64,000 bases of DNA, taken from assembly GCF_010093535.1 (NCBI RefSeq), contig NW_022985200.1, positions 417,871-481,870 on the forward strand. The letters run 5' to 3'. The notes beneath the pieces are model-generated. The model did no database searches, was not told the DNA's origin, and saw nothing but the letters and a program-made list of their open reading frames with translations. A program made the position numbers and the translations under genes. Position 1 is the stretch's first letter. The number at the start of each line of letters is the position of its first letter. This stretch comes from Lindgomyces ingoldianus (taxonomy: Eukaryota; Ascomycota; Dothideomycetes; Pleosporales; Lindgomycetaceae). Shown piece by piece: positions 23,082-35,609 of the stretch.

Positions 23082-25235
23082 GCTGATGGCTCGATATGTT
23101 ACTGTATCGTGGACGTGGTAATGGTCAGTCATGTAACTTTCACTGCGGGCTTGGGAGAGGGGACGACACGCTAAGCGATCGTGACTAAGGGGGCCGCGCT
23201 GCCGGCCGGCGCGGTATTGTTTCCACCGTCGCCCTCTCACTCGTCACACACAGCGTTAAACCATTTGCGTTTCTGGGCTGCTTGGCTGTGGCAGGATTCG
23301 AAACATTCTTCACCAGCCGAACAGTAATCTTCACCAGTATGTCATCGTCACCAACATACCACTTGTATGAGACAACTGATTTGTATGAGAACCCCCTCAG
23401 ATATCCGCCAAAGCTTTCGTCTACTGCTGAATTGTAGAGGACAGCCTCATACAAAGAATAAACTCAATCTTGATGTCTGTCACGTGTTTGAGAGATAGCT
23501 AATCAGACACAAGCACAGAATTTTACGCACCTCTCCAGCACCAGCACATACAAGGTCTAAGACATAAGAACTCTACAGGGACGTCTTACATGGCTGTTAT
23601 TTTTCCTTGCTAAGTTGAAAGAATACTTCTTGCAAACTTGCTGAGATTGCAACGCGTTGAAATTTTGATGTTCATGTCCCGCCAATGCACGTGACGGACA
23701 GCAATATTGGGCTTGCTCTCACAGCATCGCAAGACACCCCGCACCTCGGTCATCACAGCGTTTCACACATCTCCGGTCTCTTTACTTACCTAACAGGTTG
23801 CATCTTATGTTAGGCTCACTGTTACGCATCGCCTGCGCCATGGAGCCCATCATCTGATCGTCCCACTCACTTCGGGCTGCCGTGTCTTCCGATCACTGAC
23901 GCCGAACTGCCCATGGGTGTCCCTCGTCATCGTGAGGTTGCACCAGCCTCAGCACTGCAAGCCCCGCGAACCACTGTACCAAGACGCCTTCCAAACGCAG
24001 CAACTGGATAGACGATACGCCGTTTAGTTTTATGTTTCGCGAATCCTTCATGGCGCATGACTTTTCTTCCTCCTCTTCCTCTTCGTCCCATTGCCTCCTG
24101 AGCATGCTCCTCCTAGCTGCCTCAGGCCTGAATCGAATGCGCTCATCGGCCACAATGCAATTAAACACACAGCACTAGTGACGCACCAGGCGTCCACGGT
24201 AAATTCTAGAACGAATCCGGTGCTTGCAAGCAGAGAGGGCTCGGAGACCACAGCTTGGCGAAGCTTGGCTGATGCGGGGCAGATGGCGACGGATGCTGCC
24301 GTAGCTCTCTCCACTCCCAGACCATGGACTATATTTCTGACGTTTGAGGGTCGGAGTGTAGAACGGTATGTAACGGTGGGTGACGCTGCGCCATCTGCTT
24401 TGAAGCTGTACTCCCATACTTTCCTATTTCTGAGAACCTGCTTCCTATTTCCCAAGAACTTTCTCGTGTGCCGGAGAGCTTGTTCTTCACAGCCATCCCA
24501 CGGTTTGCATCATTTCTCAGGGAAGACCACAGTAACCATTATCCCGAGCCCATGGCAACAGTTGATCACAGCCTCGTCTAGGCATTCCCCCGCATCCTCG
24601 CAGCCTTACAGCTCTTCCAAATTCTTTTGTCCTTCGTTGTAGCGCTGTCAATACAGATCGACCACCAACACCCAGCTTATTAATGCCCCTTTGCTTAAAC
24701 GTGACAGCGATGCAACTTCAGCCATCCGACTTGGCTTTGTGCCGCCGATCTCTGGCATCATCGCTGAAGCTCTTCCCCAATCAGATGAACGTACCTGAAC
24801 TGCTCCGTGGAGCCCATTCTCAACCCTGCTTCTGACCGAGAGCCTCTAAGCCCTAAGCATACAGTCCCGCTGACAATCTCACGAGCCGATGCTGCGTCAC
24901 AGGGTGCCCGTGCTAGCAACATGCCAGCGCGCGAAGTCGGTCCAGTCTCCAACTCCGAGGATGCAGCAACGATTGGCATCGGGTGGCCATCTAAGCACAA
25001 TCTAACTGGCTACTCGGGGCTATAACCTGGACACCGCCTTCAGCGCAGGGCTCAGAAATCTGCTCACTGCGCTGGTTGTTTACTGCTACGCTGATCGCTT
25101 GAGAAATGACTCTCGTGATGAGAAAGAACCTATACTGCTGTTCTTAAAGCTGTGTTTGCCCCCAAGCATCCTAAGACAATTCCGAGATCTGGTGGCATAA
25201 AATTCATTCAACTCTTCATCCTATTATTGTCAACA

Positions 25236-25268
<33 letters not shown>

Positions 25269-25320
25269 TATTGCGATCTTCGGTTAGCTAGCGACGAGAT
25301 CAAGTCTTACAAAGGACACC
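23082..25320. other. 2.2-kb promoter-containing interval between divergent genes
   Basis: It lies between the minus-strand zinc-finger gene and the plus-strand glucanase. Overlapping frames of 80-180 codons at 24.0-24.7 kb start on TTG and have no splice or domain support. A (TA)n tract lies 55 bp upstream of the glucanase start. Confidence 0.5.
25238..25266. repeat. (TA)n microsatellite, about 14 units
   Basis: A 29-base uninterrupted alternating T/A run. It sits 55 bases upstream of the glucanase start codon, within its likely leader or promoter. Length changes could affect expression. Confidence 0.95.
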
Positions 25321-26726
<1,406 letters not shown>

Positions 26727-28088
26727 GCGACACGCTTGGCGACTGTTGGACGTTATTTGCATCAACATTTCCACCTTATCGATCGATCTCCCATTCTTTT
26801 TTTTCAACACTCGATTTCGTACTCTCATCACTCAACGTAGCAACCTTCCTGTTCGGTCATAGCGACGTTTGACGAATCTCCTTTGGATATCCCAAAGTAT
26901 TGCGCTCGCTAGAGTAAGGGCGAAATCCCCAACAATCTCCTTCTCATAACGACTTTGAAACAATTAAGTAGTCATCAAAAAGTTTACATGGATGAAAGTT
27001 TGGACGGACCAACTTGGATAAATGAAATGAGCAGCACAATTTGAAAAATGATTTTGTTGAAATTGCGACGAAATGAGGTCCAGTGGAGATGAACAATCAG
27101 TGAAACAAGGCGCGAATTACTTCCAAGGTGAGATTCTTTCAGCCTGCAGTTGCGCCACAGCGTTACAAAAGGGACGTACTCATCCAGCTCACAGCTCGAG
27201 CAGGCATTTCGTCGCCAGATTACCTTTCACGGAGAAAGGAGATTCCCGGCTGACAGGAGGCAGAGATTGGATCTCGCGCGACAACGCTTGGCCTGAAGCG
27301 TGAATTGAGCGTGCAGATCAGTGATGCTAGCTCCCCAGGCTACCGAGGGACTTGTTTCTCCCAGCACAGATCCACGGCATGACATCGTCTTTGACTGCCA
27401 TCTTCATCCCCAGAGAATAGCAGAACAGCCGCCCGTCGTTCGTCGTGCGCGACTCCTCATTTTTTCAGCTTCGAGGCGCAAACTTCATCTCCAGTATTGC
27501 GGCCTATATTCATACCGCGCTGACAGGTCTGGCTGTGCCACTGAAAATGGCCGGTCCTGGGCGCCTATTCCTGGAAATTGCATGCAGAGGGCTGAAGGAG
27601 TCAATAGATTTTTTCCCTTTCTCTTGACCAGATTCACACTCCTGAAGCACGCCAGAGGGTGAACACGAGCAGCCAAATTAGCTGAGTGAGGGTTGATTGG
27701 ATAGCAGGCTGACGCTTGTGCTCAAATGAACTAGTAATTCACCCCCGACCAAGGGAAGAGACGTGAGTGGCTGCATGGCGCAGGCTAATGCAGGAACAGG
27801 GCGTCCGCGCGCAACGCCATTGGAGCATCGGACCACGCCAAGCTTCCGGTGGAAGACCCCTTACCGAAATCAATATAATCCCGAAGGCTGCTCTGCCTCT
27901 TTCGTTCTTTCTCACCCTCCTCACGCATCCGCTTCTCTACTTCTGCCTGCGCAGCCTTGATCCTCACGAAGACTTGTCTTCAGCCGCTCTTTGTTACCAC
28001 ATACATAGTCGCTCTTTTCCCACTCACTCTTTAATCCTCCCACTCCCTACAGGGTAATAGCTTAATTTGCACGCACTTGACAAGCATC
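26727..28088. other. Intergenic 1.4 kb
   Basis: It holds the 3' region of the glucanase and the promoter of the GPI protein. The last 130 bases are CT-rich, as in fungal leaders. Short frames here are not supported. Confidence 0.5.
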
Positions 28089-28911
28089 ATGTTCACCAAA
28101 ATCTCCGTTCTCACCTTCCTGGCTGGCGCCGTCGCCGCTGTTCATGCGCCTGTCGGTGCGCCAAATGGCAACCCGATTACCGCCCCTTTGATTGAGGTAT
28201 GAAAATCCAATCCGCAATTTGCGCGCCGTTGAGGACAAATCGCAAAGACGTAGAATTGCGAACAAGTGGAATACAAAGTCTAATGGGTACCAGATCGTTC
28301 CTGCTTGCAAGCCATACACCATCAAGTGGACCCCGACCACCCCGAACAAAGTTTCCATTCTTCTCCTTCGCGGCCCGTCTACCAACGTTGTTCCCCTTGG
28401 TGCCCCAATCGCTGAAGGAATTGCCAACAGCGGTAGCTTCGTTTGGACCCCAGCTTCAACTCTTGAGGCCGATACCACCCACTACGGCCTCCAGTTGATT
28501 GATGACGTGACTGGCCAGTACCAGTATTCTACCCAGTTTGGTATCTCCAAGGACGCTACTTGCGGCTCGGTTTCGTCCTCGGCCTCCATCTCGTCCTCTG
28601 GTTATCCTACTGCGACTGTTCATACCGCCTCGTCAACCTCCGCCAACAGCACCACCGTCGCCCCTACCACGACCTCCTGCTCCACTTCTAGCCACGTCGC
28701 CAGCACCGGATACCCTGGTCACAACTCCACCATCGTCCTGCCATCCAAGAGCATGACGGTCCCGAGCTCTCTCAAGACTTCTGCTACCGTCGCTCCATCT
28801 GGCTCCACTACTCCATCTCCTTCTGCACCAATTTCAACTGGTGCGGCTTCGCATCTCCGCGCTGGCCTCGGCCTCGCGGGTGCCATTGCCGGTATGGTTT
28901 TCATGCTGTAA
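28089..28911 (+). CDS. Ser/Thr-rich GPI-anchored wall protein, Kre9/Knh1-like N-terminal domain (241 aa)
   Basis: Model join(28089..28196,28294..28911), with a 97-nt phase-0 intron, donor GTATGA and acceptor CCAG. A signal peptide (MFTKISVLTFLAGAVAAVHA) is followed by NPITAPLIEIVPACKPYTIKW, created by splicing. That segment and SGSFVWTPASTLEADTTHYGL are typical of the fungal Ser-Thr-rich GPI-anchored membrane family (Pfam PF10342). The second half is Ser/Thr-rich, suited to O-mannosylation. The C-terminus LRAGLGLAGAIAGMVFML is a GPI-attachment signal. It is expected at the cell surface. Function in the family is poorly defined, with possible links to beta-glucan assembly. Confidence 0.88.
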
Positions 28912-30120
28912 AGCATCCCTTGCAACTGAGAGCATCGATTTCGTATTCTCTTTGGGACAATCTATGGGAAATTTACGGTTATGACTACTATTTCACTTCA
29001 TTTTCTCTACAAGTCGGCGTGTTGCGGGTGTTATCATTTTTCCTTCATGTCTCTAATTGATAGCATCGATGGTGGTGCTTGCATGGGGAATTAATGGATG
29101 CATGGATCGGAAATTGGTTCGGAGATGTATAAACTTGGGGATGTACGGACTAGTGCCGTGACGAATTGTGGTGTGGATTGAATTGGATTGGATTATACCC
29201 TTACAAATTATCTGTGCCTTTGTTCTGTCGTTTTCACGTCTAATATTCGTGTAATGTCCCTGGCGTGATGTGTATCCTTCCGTTTTCCCGGTCTTCGTTA
29301 GAATCGAACCACTTGTTCTAGGCGGAAGGAAATGAGCCTGGAGAACCTTCAGTGAAGACTTTAGGGTGTCAAAGCTTATTCGTTTGAAATTCAAGTTGTC
29401 GTGGGTAGATCAACGTCAAACTGCCGATGTCATTCGACGAATCGTACAAGCGACGTCGAAACTCCGTAATCAATACCTTCAAGTATCCGCCCCACATGCT
29501 TGGGTTTCGCGTGATTCCTGATGATTAACGACTTACTCAAATGTTAAAATCACTGGATGTTCGTTTTCCATCCACAGCTTCCTTTGCCATTGTCGCCTCC
29601 ACACTCTTCAAAACAGTGGTCAAAGTCGCACAAGATAATTGTCATAATCTCTTTATCCCATCTTGGAAGTCCCCCAACCCTGTTGCTGCTCCTTACTTTT
29701 CTCAACTTTTTAGTTGCATTCCACTCTAGTAGCCTCTCATCATCTTTGACTCTGCCTTCTACAAGGCCCGTCTCGATTGCCAGGAACTCTCGAAAATTTG
29801 AATACATCCGCTAGAAGCTAGAAGCCGGAAGCTGTAGCGGAGAGATTGGTGGATTCTACCTTCAGTGCATTTTTAGCTGGCTCGCGGTCTTCGTCCACCT
29901 GGAATCGGGTTAATGATCACGTGATCCCTTCCTTCATTCTCCTCGTTAGACAACACCCGGTACCTCGAACATATCCCTAGTATAAATCTACAGCATTAAA
30001 GCTCTGGTTATACTGCATGGTCTGAGACAACTCGTAATCAGTCCATCAAGTCTAATTTTCATCAAACCCTGAGCACCGTTCCATCCATCTTCGCAAGAAC
30101 GTCTCCTCAAACCAACCGCA
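28912..30120. other. Intergenic 1.2 kb
   Basis: It holds the 3' region of the GPI gene and the promoter of the SDR gene. A TATAAAT-like box lies at about 29981, some 140 bp before the SDR start. No gene seen. Confidence 0.5.
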
Positions 30121-31047
30121 ATGGCGCTGGATCTCCCAAACCACTATGCTAAACACTTCACACCCACTATACACTGTTCCATTCCCTCTAATATCGATCC
30201 CACAAAAGTCTCTCTTTCTAAACCCTTCGTCGCTGTCGTAACCGGCGCTGGAAAAGGTCTCGGCTACCACATCTCCCTCGCCTACGCAAAGGCAGGATGC
30301 ACGGGGATATCAATCTCTTCACGCACACAATCCGATCTCGATGCACTATCCAAGGAACTCAAGTCCATCAACCCAAATCTCGAAATCCTAAGTTCCATCT
30401 GTGACACTCAATCCGAAGCAAGCATTCTGGACCTCGAAACAGCCGTCCGAGAGAAATGGGGCAGAGTCGACGCCATAATAGCAAACGCCGGTATCATCAG
30501 CAAGTACATCCAAAAGCCCGGAGAATCCGAACACCATCTTCCCATCGGTCTGGAGGACGACAATGACTGGGCGCGTGTCCTGGATATCAATATTAATGGG
30601 ACTTGGCGTATTGCGAAAGCATTTATGTCGCTGCTGAAAGCTACGACGGATGGCCCGCAGACGCTGATTGTGAATACTTCTCTCGCTGCACATTCAACAA
30701 ACTCGCAGCTCTGCCCTATTGCGTACAATGTTTCTAAATTGGCATGTAACCGTTTCGTCGAGCATGTTGATAATGACCATCGCGAGAAGGATGGGATACA
30801 TGCTTATGCGTTGCATCCTGGAGCAGTGCTGACGCCGCAGACGGCGGGGCATACAGGCGAGGTGTGGGGCCCGCTGTTGACTGATGATCCGGGACTGGCC
30901 GGGGCTATGTGTGTTTGGTTGAGTAGGGAGAAGAGGGGGTGGTTGAGTGGGAGGTATGTTACTTGCAATTGGGATGTGAAGGAATTGGAGGGCATGAAGG
31001 AGCGCATTGAGCAGGGCGATTTGCTGAAGTTTAGGATGGCAGTCTAG
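30121..31047 (+). CDS. Short-chain dehydrogenase/reductase (308 aa)
   Basis: Intronless, starting at ATG 30121. It is a classical-type SDR with a Rossmann fold. The NAD(P)-binding loop is TGAGKGLG (residues 41-48), NAG follows beta-4 at about residue 122, and the active-site set is NTS, then Tyr202 and Lys206 (YNVSK). SISSRT after beta-2 suggests NADP(H) preference (Arg after the second strand); that is inference. There is no signal peptide. The substrate is unknown. It lies tail-to-tail with the extended SDR, 270 bp away. Confidence 0.88.
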   Translation: MALDLPNHYAKHFTPTIHCSIPSNIDPTKVSLSKPFVAVVTGAGKGLGYHISLAYAKAGCTGISISSRTQSDLDALSKELKSINPNLEILSSICDTQSEASILDLETAVREKWGRVDAIIANAGIISKYIQKPGESEHHLPIGLEDDNDWARVLDININGTWRIAKAFMSLLKATTDGPQTLIVNTSLAAHSTNSQLCPIAYNVSKLACNRFVEHVDNDHREKDGIHAYALHPGAVLTPQTAGHTGEVWGPLLTDDPGLAGAMCVWLSREKRGWLSGRYVTCNWDVKELEGMKERIEQGDLLKFRMAV

Positions 31048-31317
31048 AGGGCTCTGTGGAGGAAATAGCAGGTCAAGACAGATTGCTAATATTCGTAAGA
31101 CATGATCAAAGATATTCGGGGAGGTGGAAGGATGCCATAGATCGAACCCAAACCGTAGAGAGACCCTCCTTTATATTCTCATGGTAGCCTTGTTACATAC
31201 AATCTGGTCCGAGCCGGGTGTTACTCGCATCTTTACGCGCAAGAAAGGTATGGTCGTAACCTCCCATACCCTGCTACATATCCATTTTATCTTCTTGTCA
31301 CACCTCACCACACCTAT

Positions 31318-32367
31318 TTATTTAGGGTAATAGCTCCTAATGTTTTCTCTCACAGCCTGCTCAAAAGGCTGCCACCCCTTACACCCAAGTGCCCTCAGCA
31401 ACTCTAAACTCCTCTCCATGGGGCACTCACTCAAATCTTCTCCCTTGTCTTTCAATTCTATCAGCACTTTCTTTCCCATCTCATCCTCTAGCACTTCTTT
31501 GACCTTGATCCACGTATACGTTTCCGCCCAAGCGAATATCCTCTCCCCTTCCACGCCTTCAACCACCGCAGCGGCCACATGCAATCTCGCCGCATCGCAA
31601 ATATCGACATACCATTGCGGCTCCAGCCAGGCAAAAAACTCTGCATTCTTGCCTTCGAAAAGAGAACGCACGTAACCCGCAGTAGAAGGATACGCTTGGT
31701 CTCTGGGTGCTAGCACTCGCCCGATACAAGTCGCCGGCATCACAGAATTGAGGATGAATCCCGCATCTGGATGCGCCTTGACCCAATTCCAAGATTCTTG
31801 CTCCGACGCTACTTTGGAAGCAACATACGTCATCAATCCTCTCGCTTCTTTGGGGGTGTTGGGGTCTAGGAGGGCCTTTGCTGCTGATTCGTTGTACGTG
31901 GAGGTATCGACTTTCATCGGTACGTTTGGGGTAGGATAGACAACGGCCCAGCTCGAGCTCGTCAAGATTACTCTCAAGATATTTTCTCCAGATTTATTGG
32001 CCCCTGCTACGGCTTCCAGCAGATTTATATATGCATTCACGCTCTCGGGAATCACACTCGGGTCGTCTTCCAGCAGATTAATGGCGGCTGTATGAATCAC
32101 AGATGACACACCCTTCAGTGCAGCATCGTAACATCCTGAGGCAGAAATATCGGGAATTTCGACAAGTTCAAATTTTGAGCCAGGGTACCGAGCCTGGAAA
32201 AGCGGTGCCATCCATGAGCTACGAGAATGCGATCGCACAGTTCCGCGCACATTGTATCCGTAGTAGATGAGTTGATCGACAATGTGGGAGGCGATGAGGC
32301 CGTTAGCCGCTGTTACCAGTATCAATGAGCCTGGAGGGAGGAACGGATTCTGGATTTTGGAGGACAT
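31318..32367 (-). CDS. Extended SDR, aldehyde/ketone reductase of the GRE2/cinnamoyl-CoA-reductase type (349 aa)
   Basis: Intronless, from the ATG at 32367 to TAA 31320-31318. The NAD(P) loop reads VTAANGLIASHIV. The usual first glycine of GxxGxxG is alanine, a common variation in this group (VTGANGLIAS). SSVIHTAA, the catalytic YVASK and SVMPATCIGRVLAP follow in the order expected for fungal dihydroflavonol-reductase-like enzymes. It probably reduces an aldehyde or ketone with NADPH in the cytosol. The physiological substrate is unknown. Neighbours are an SDR on one side and a P450 pseudogene on the other. Confidence 0.88.
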   Translation of the reverse strand: MSSKIQNPFLPPGSLILVTAANGLIASHIVDQLIYYGYNVRGTVRSHSRSSWMAPLFQARYPGSKFELVEIPDISASGCYDAALKGVSSVIHTAAINLLEDDPSVIPESVNAYINLLEAVAGANKSGENILRVILTSSSWAVVYPTPNVPMKVDTSTYNESAAKALLDPNTPKEARGLMTYVASKVASEQESWNWVKAHPDAGFILNSVMPATCIGRVLAPRDQAYPSTAGYVRSLFEGKNAEFFAWLEPQWYVDICDAARLHVAAAVVEGVEGERIFAWAETYTWIKVKEVLEDEMGKKVLIELKDKGEDLSECPMERSLELLRALGCKGWQPFEQAVRENIRSYYPK

Positions 32368-33142
32368 GTCAGGATGGGAGGAAGTCTGTCGTTGATGCTG
32401 AGACTAGCAGGCGAGTCTGGAAACTATTTCGAAGGTTCTAGGGAGAGATTCAATTCGAGGTTTTGTAGAAGATGATGAATGGAAAATAAGGGGTTTGGTA
32501 CCGAAGGAAGTTGCGCTAAGCTCTCTATATCTAGTACTTTTATGTTGATTTGACTACGCCGCGTTTAATCATACGTTGGAAGTTAGTAAGGTGGACGCCT
32601 AGCGAAGACTGGACGTCGGCCTCATCACTCGGCCGCTTTTAATAAGCAGCCATTCCCTGTATATATGGACAAGACCGATCTGAAGGTTTCATCGAACGTT
32701 CTGCTTACAGAGTAGCAAGGTATTTTGCTCGGCCTCGGTCTTTGGGGAAACTCTATCGCTTAGTGAGGTTTCAAAGTACCAGCTTCGTACAAGGTCGTGC
32801 TGTATACATTCAAGGCTGCTGATTTCACAATATGAGCAAAGAGATCCGATATTGAAGAGCCTACAAGATCGTAACCACGCCTCGTGAGTATGCCTGTGTC
32901 GCATGGGGATGATGACTAGCATATGAGTGACTAAGCACTTATGCCACCCTACCTCAAATAGTTAAAGTACCGTCCTAAACTTCCAAGTGAAGCCTGCATT
33001 CTGATTACCTAAATAGCAGGCCTTAATGGGCTATCGCATTCGCTGCTAGCTTGATTCTAGTAAGTAATCTTTCGGAGACTACCAATGTCATAATTCGTAG
33101 GATGCGCCGATATTGTAAATATAGCAACCCCTGCTTTTAAGA
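32368..33142. other. Intergenic 0.8 kb
   Basis: Promoter side of the extended SDR and 3' flank of the P450 pseudogene. No frame is supported. Confidence 0.5.
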
Positions 33143-34877
33143 TTATGTCGCTGTCGTCTCTCTCTTTATCATGTAAATCATTAACGGCGGCTTAGCCCAC
33201 AAATAGTAGACGTCTTGGTCTATCCAGCCGTCGCCTTCAGGGCCAGGCGAAATATCGAAATGGAACAGCAATTTAGCTAGTATGAGGCGAATTTCAGCAT
33301 ACGCAAGGCTGCGATTCCAAGTTAGTGCGCTACGAGGCAAGAATATGAACCAAAAATGAGTATGAAATCCACATACATTTTCCCCAAGCATCCCCTTGGG
33401 CCTGTACTGAACGGTTCGACAGCATCCAGCTTGTCCTTCAAAAATCGCGGATCTGTGCCCAATCAGCGTTCGGGAATTCCTCAGGGAGATAGAAATTGTC
33501 TGGCGAGTGGTAGGTTGCGTAATGCTCAGTTCCCACCGAGGTCTGTGACTGTGGTCAGCAAACTTACCTAGGATTTGCACAAGGGCACTTACACCTTCAG
33601 GAACGAAGTAGCCATCCACTGCTTCACCACCGGGCGGTGGGAGGCGAGACAAGGTCCCTACGAATGGGGGGTATATCCGCAGGCCTTCTTGGATAACGGC
33701 GTGTAGGAATGGAAGATCACTACTTCTGGTTGACTGGAAATTATGTCTATGTCGCGGCTGAACTGAGATCGAACCTCCGCAACCAATCTTTGTCGGATAG
33801 CTGGATACTTGCACAAGTAATATGTAATTTCAGAGAGTGCAGTTGCGGACGTTTCGCTACCGGCGATAATAAGGCTATTATCCATTAGCATTGCCAATAT
33901 AAAGACTTCTTTCGGGTCATACATGTATGAATTAGAATGGATTTCAGCCCTGCTCATGATCCCCCGATGCTGTCCATGTTTCTCCGACAAGCCATTCTTG
34001 AGCATGCCCGACATCAAGTCGTTTTTCTCGTTTCCCATGGCAATCCGCATATCGACCTTCTCCGCACTCAAATTAAAGTGGTCTACCCCTTTCTGTAGGA
34101 TGCTCTTTGGAACCAGTTTCATGAGTAGCCAATCAAGTGTGGGGAACTGCTTCACGACCCCGAGAAATACCAGCGCCTTGATCGCGCTGAACATCAATTG
34201 GATCCACGGATGTAGCTTATTGTTCCTCAGACAACCGAAGCTATCTCCAAACATCAGATCGCCCGTAATATCGAATGTGGTGTAGTTGAACCAAGCACTG
34301 ATTTCCACCAGGCCCTTCTGAGACGCAGCACTCAGACCTTGGATGAAGGCATCGACATATTGCGTTACCAAGGCTTCCTGTGTCTTCAATCCTTCTCCAC
34401 TGAATCCCCAAGCCAGCAATCACCTCTGCCTAGCATGGTTCTCGTCGTCGACAGCGCACACTAAATGGTCGACATTATTTGGAGGCGGCATGTAGTATGG
34501 TCTATTCTTCTTGAAGCTTCTCGGTCCCGTCCTATTGTAGATATCCTTGAGCGATTGACCAGGGAAGAAAGTAAGTCGATTAGGCCCGATGCGCACAACC
34601 GGGCCGTATTGTTTGTGAAGTTCTAGCATCCGCAAGTGACTACGACCGCTAAGCGAGGAAACCTGTGCAGGAAGCCGAGAGCATGCCCATAGCTTCGGCC
34701 ATGGAAATGCGCGGAGGGGAGAGATGTAGAGGAGTTAGATTATGCGGCAGATGCGGTTGAGAATGACCTAGTCATGAAGCGCAGTTAGCATTCCCATCTC
34801 CACATGATAGGCGAGTGAGGAGAGTTTCGTACGGCGGCAAGCAATCCCCATCCAATAAGTTGGCCCACAGACATCAT
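33143..34877 (-). pseudogene. Cytochrome P450 pseudogene (pisatin-demethylase-like)
   Basis: A nearly full-length P450 is recognisable across several frames. A short first exon (34877..34833) joins through an intron with donor GTACGA and acceptor CTAG. Next come the hinge region PLRAFPWPKL, RIGPNRLTFFPG, the I-helix AGSETSATALSE and ExxR in EGLRIYPP. The haem loop FSTGPRGCLGK and LAYAEIRLILAKLLFHFDI close it. Four lesions break it: an in-frame TAA at 34737-34735, TGA at 34422-34420 (HARQR then stop, where Arg is usual, consistent with CGA to TGA), a frame slip at about 33735-33755, and one T missing from a T-run at about 33440-33444. Two introns near the 3' end still look functional. It cannot make a whole enzyme. 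Confidence 0.87.
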
Positions 34878-35609
34878 TATAAAATCCGTACGAGATAGTC
34901 CTCCAATTCATTCCGGGCGACGCTCAGACATATACATGAAAGGAAAAGTGGACGCTGACGCTTGCATGGCGCTGAGGATGGGCTTCATTGGTGGGGTAGC
35001 ACCATGAAATTGAAGACTATCCCCTGTCAAGGTATTGATAAAACCATATTTCTTATTATGCCCGGGGACAGAAACAAGTTGCCTGTGCCTTTGAATACTC
35101 ACGTCATCTGCACCTCACGCATGCGTTTCTGTGTTATGGCTCCGATATCAGCCAACATCATCACATGACCTCGCCTTCTACTGGTGTTGCTGGGCAGGCC
35201 TGAAGAGTGAAATAACGCGATGTCACGATGCTTGCTTGCCAGCAAATACAACGTGCAAAACTTCAGCTTTGATGGAATTTTCTGCTACTATATGTGCGCG
35301 AGTGCGGCTCTTCAGATGTATGAGATCAACCCTCCAAGCTGCGACGCCCCTGCGATGACCTCAGGAGACACGCCTTCCTCGACGTGGCTATGCTGATTCG
35401 AATAGAGACCTAGTCACGGCTTGATCAAGCACATGTGGACATGTTTTAGACTTTGGAACCTTTAAAAGCAAAATGCCAAGCGCTGAAGGCGAACCCCGCC
35501 CTAATTCTCCCCCATTTCAGATTCAAGTCTTCCAATAGCATGATTAGAACCTGGTTTCTCCACCACCTTACTCCCCAACCCTTCCGTTCTTTCGTTCACG
35601 CTGTGCATC
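34878..35609. other. Intergenic 0.7 kb
   Basis: Shared upstream region of the P450 pseudogene and the CorA-like gene. No gene seen. Confidence 0.5.

Noticed and set aside
24048..24642. Overlapping frames of 135 codons (minus) and 183 codons (plus)
   Set aside because: Both begin on TTG, overlap each other, lack introns and domains, and lie in a long promoter interval.
29290..29320. Reverse-strand B-box-like sequence around gaatcgaacc
   Set aside because: No T-stem pairing and no cloverleaf could be drawn.
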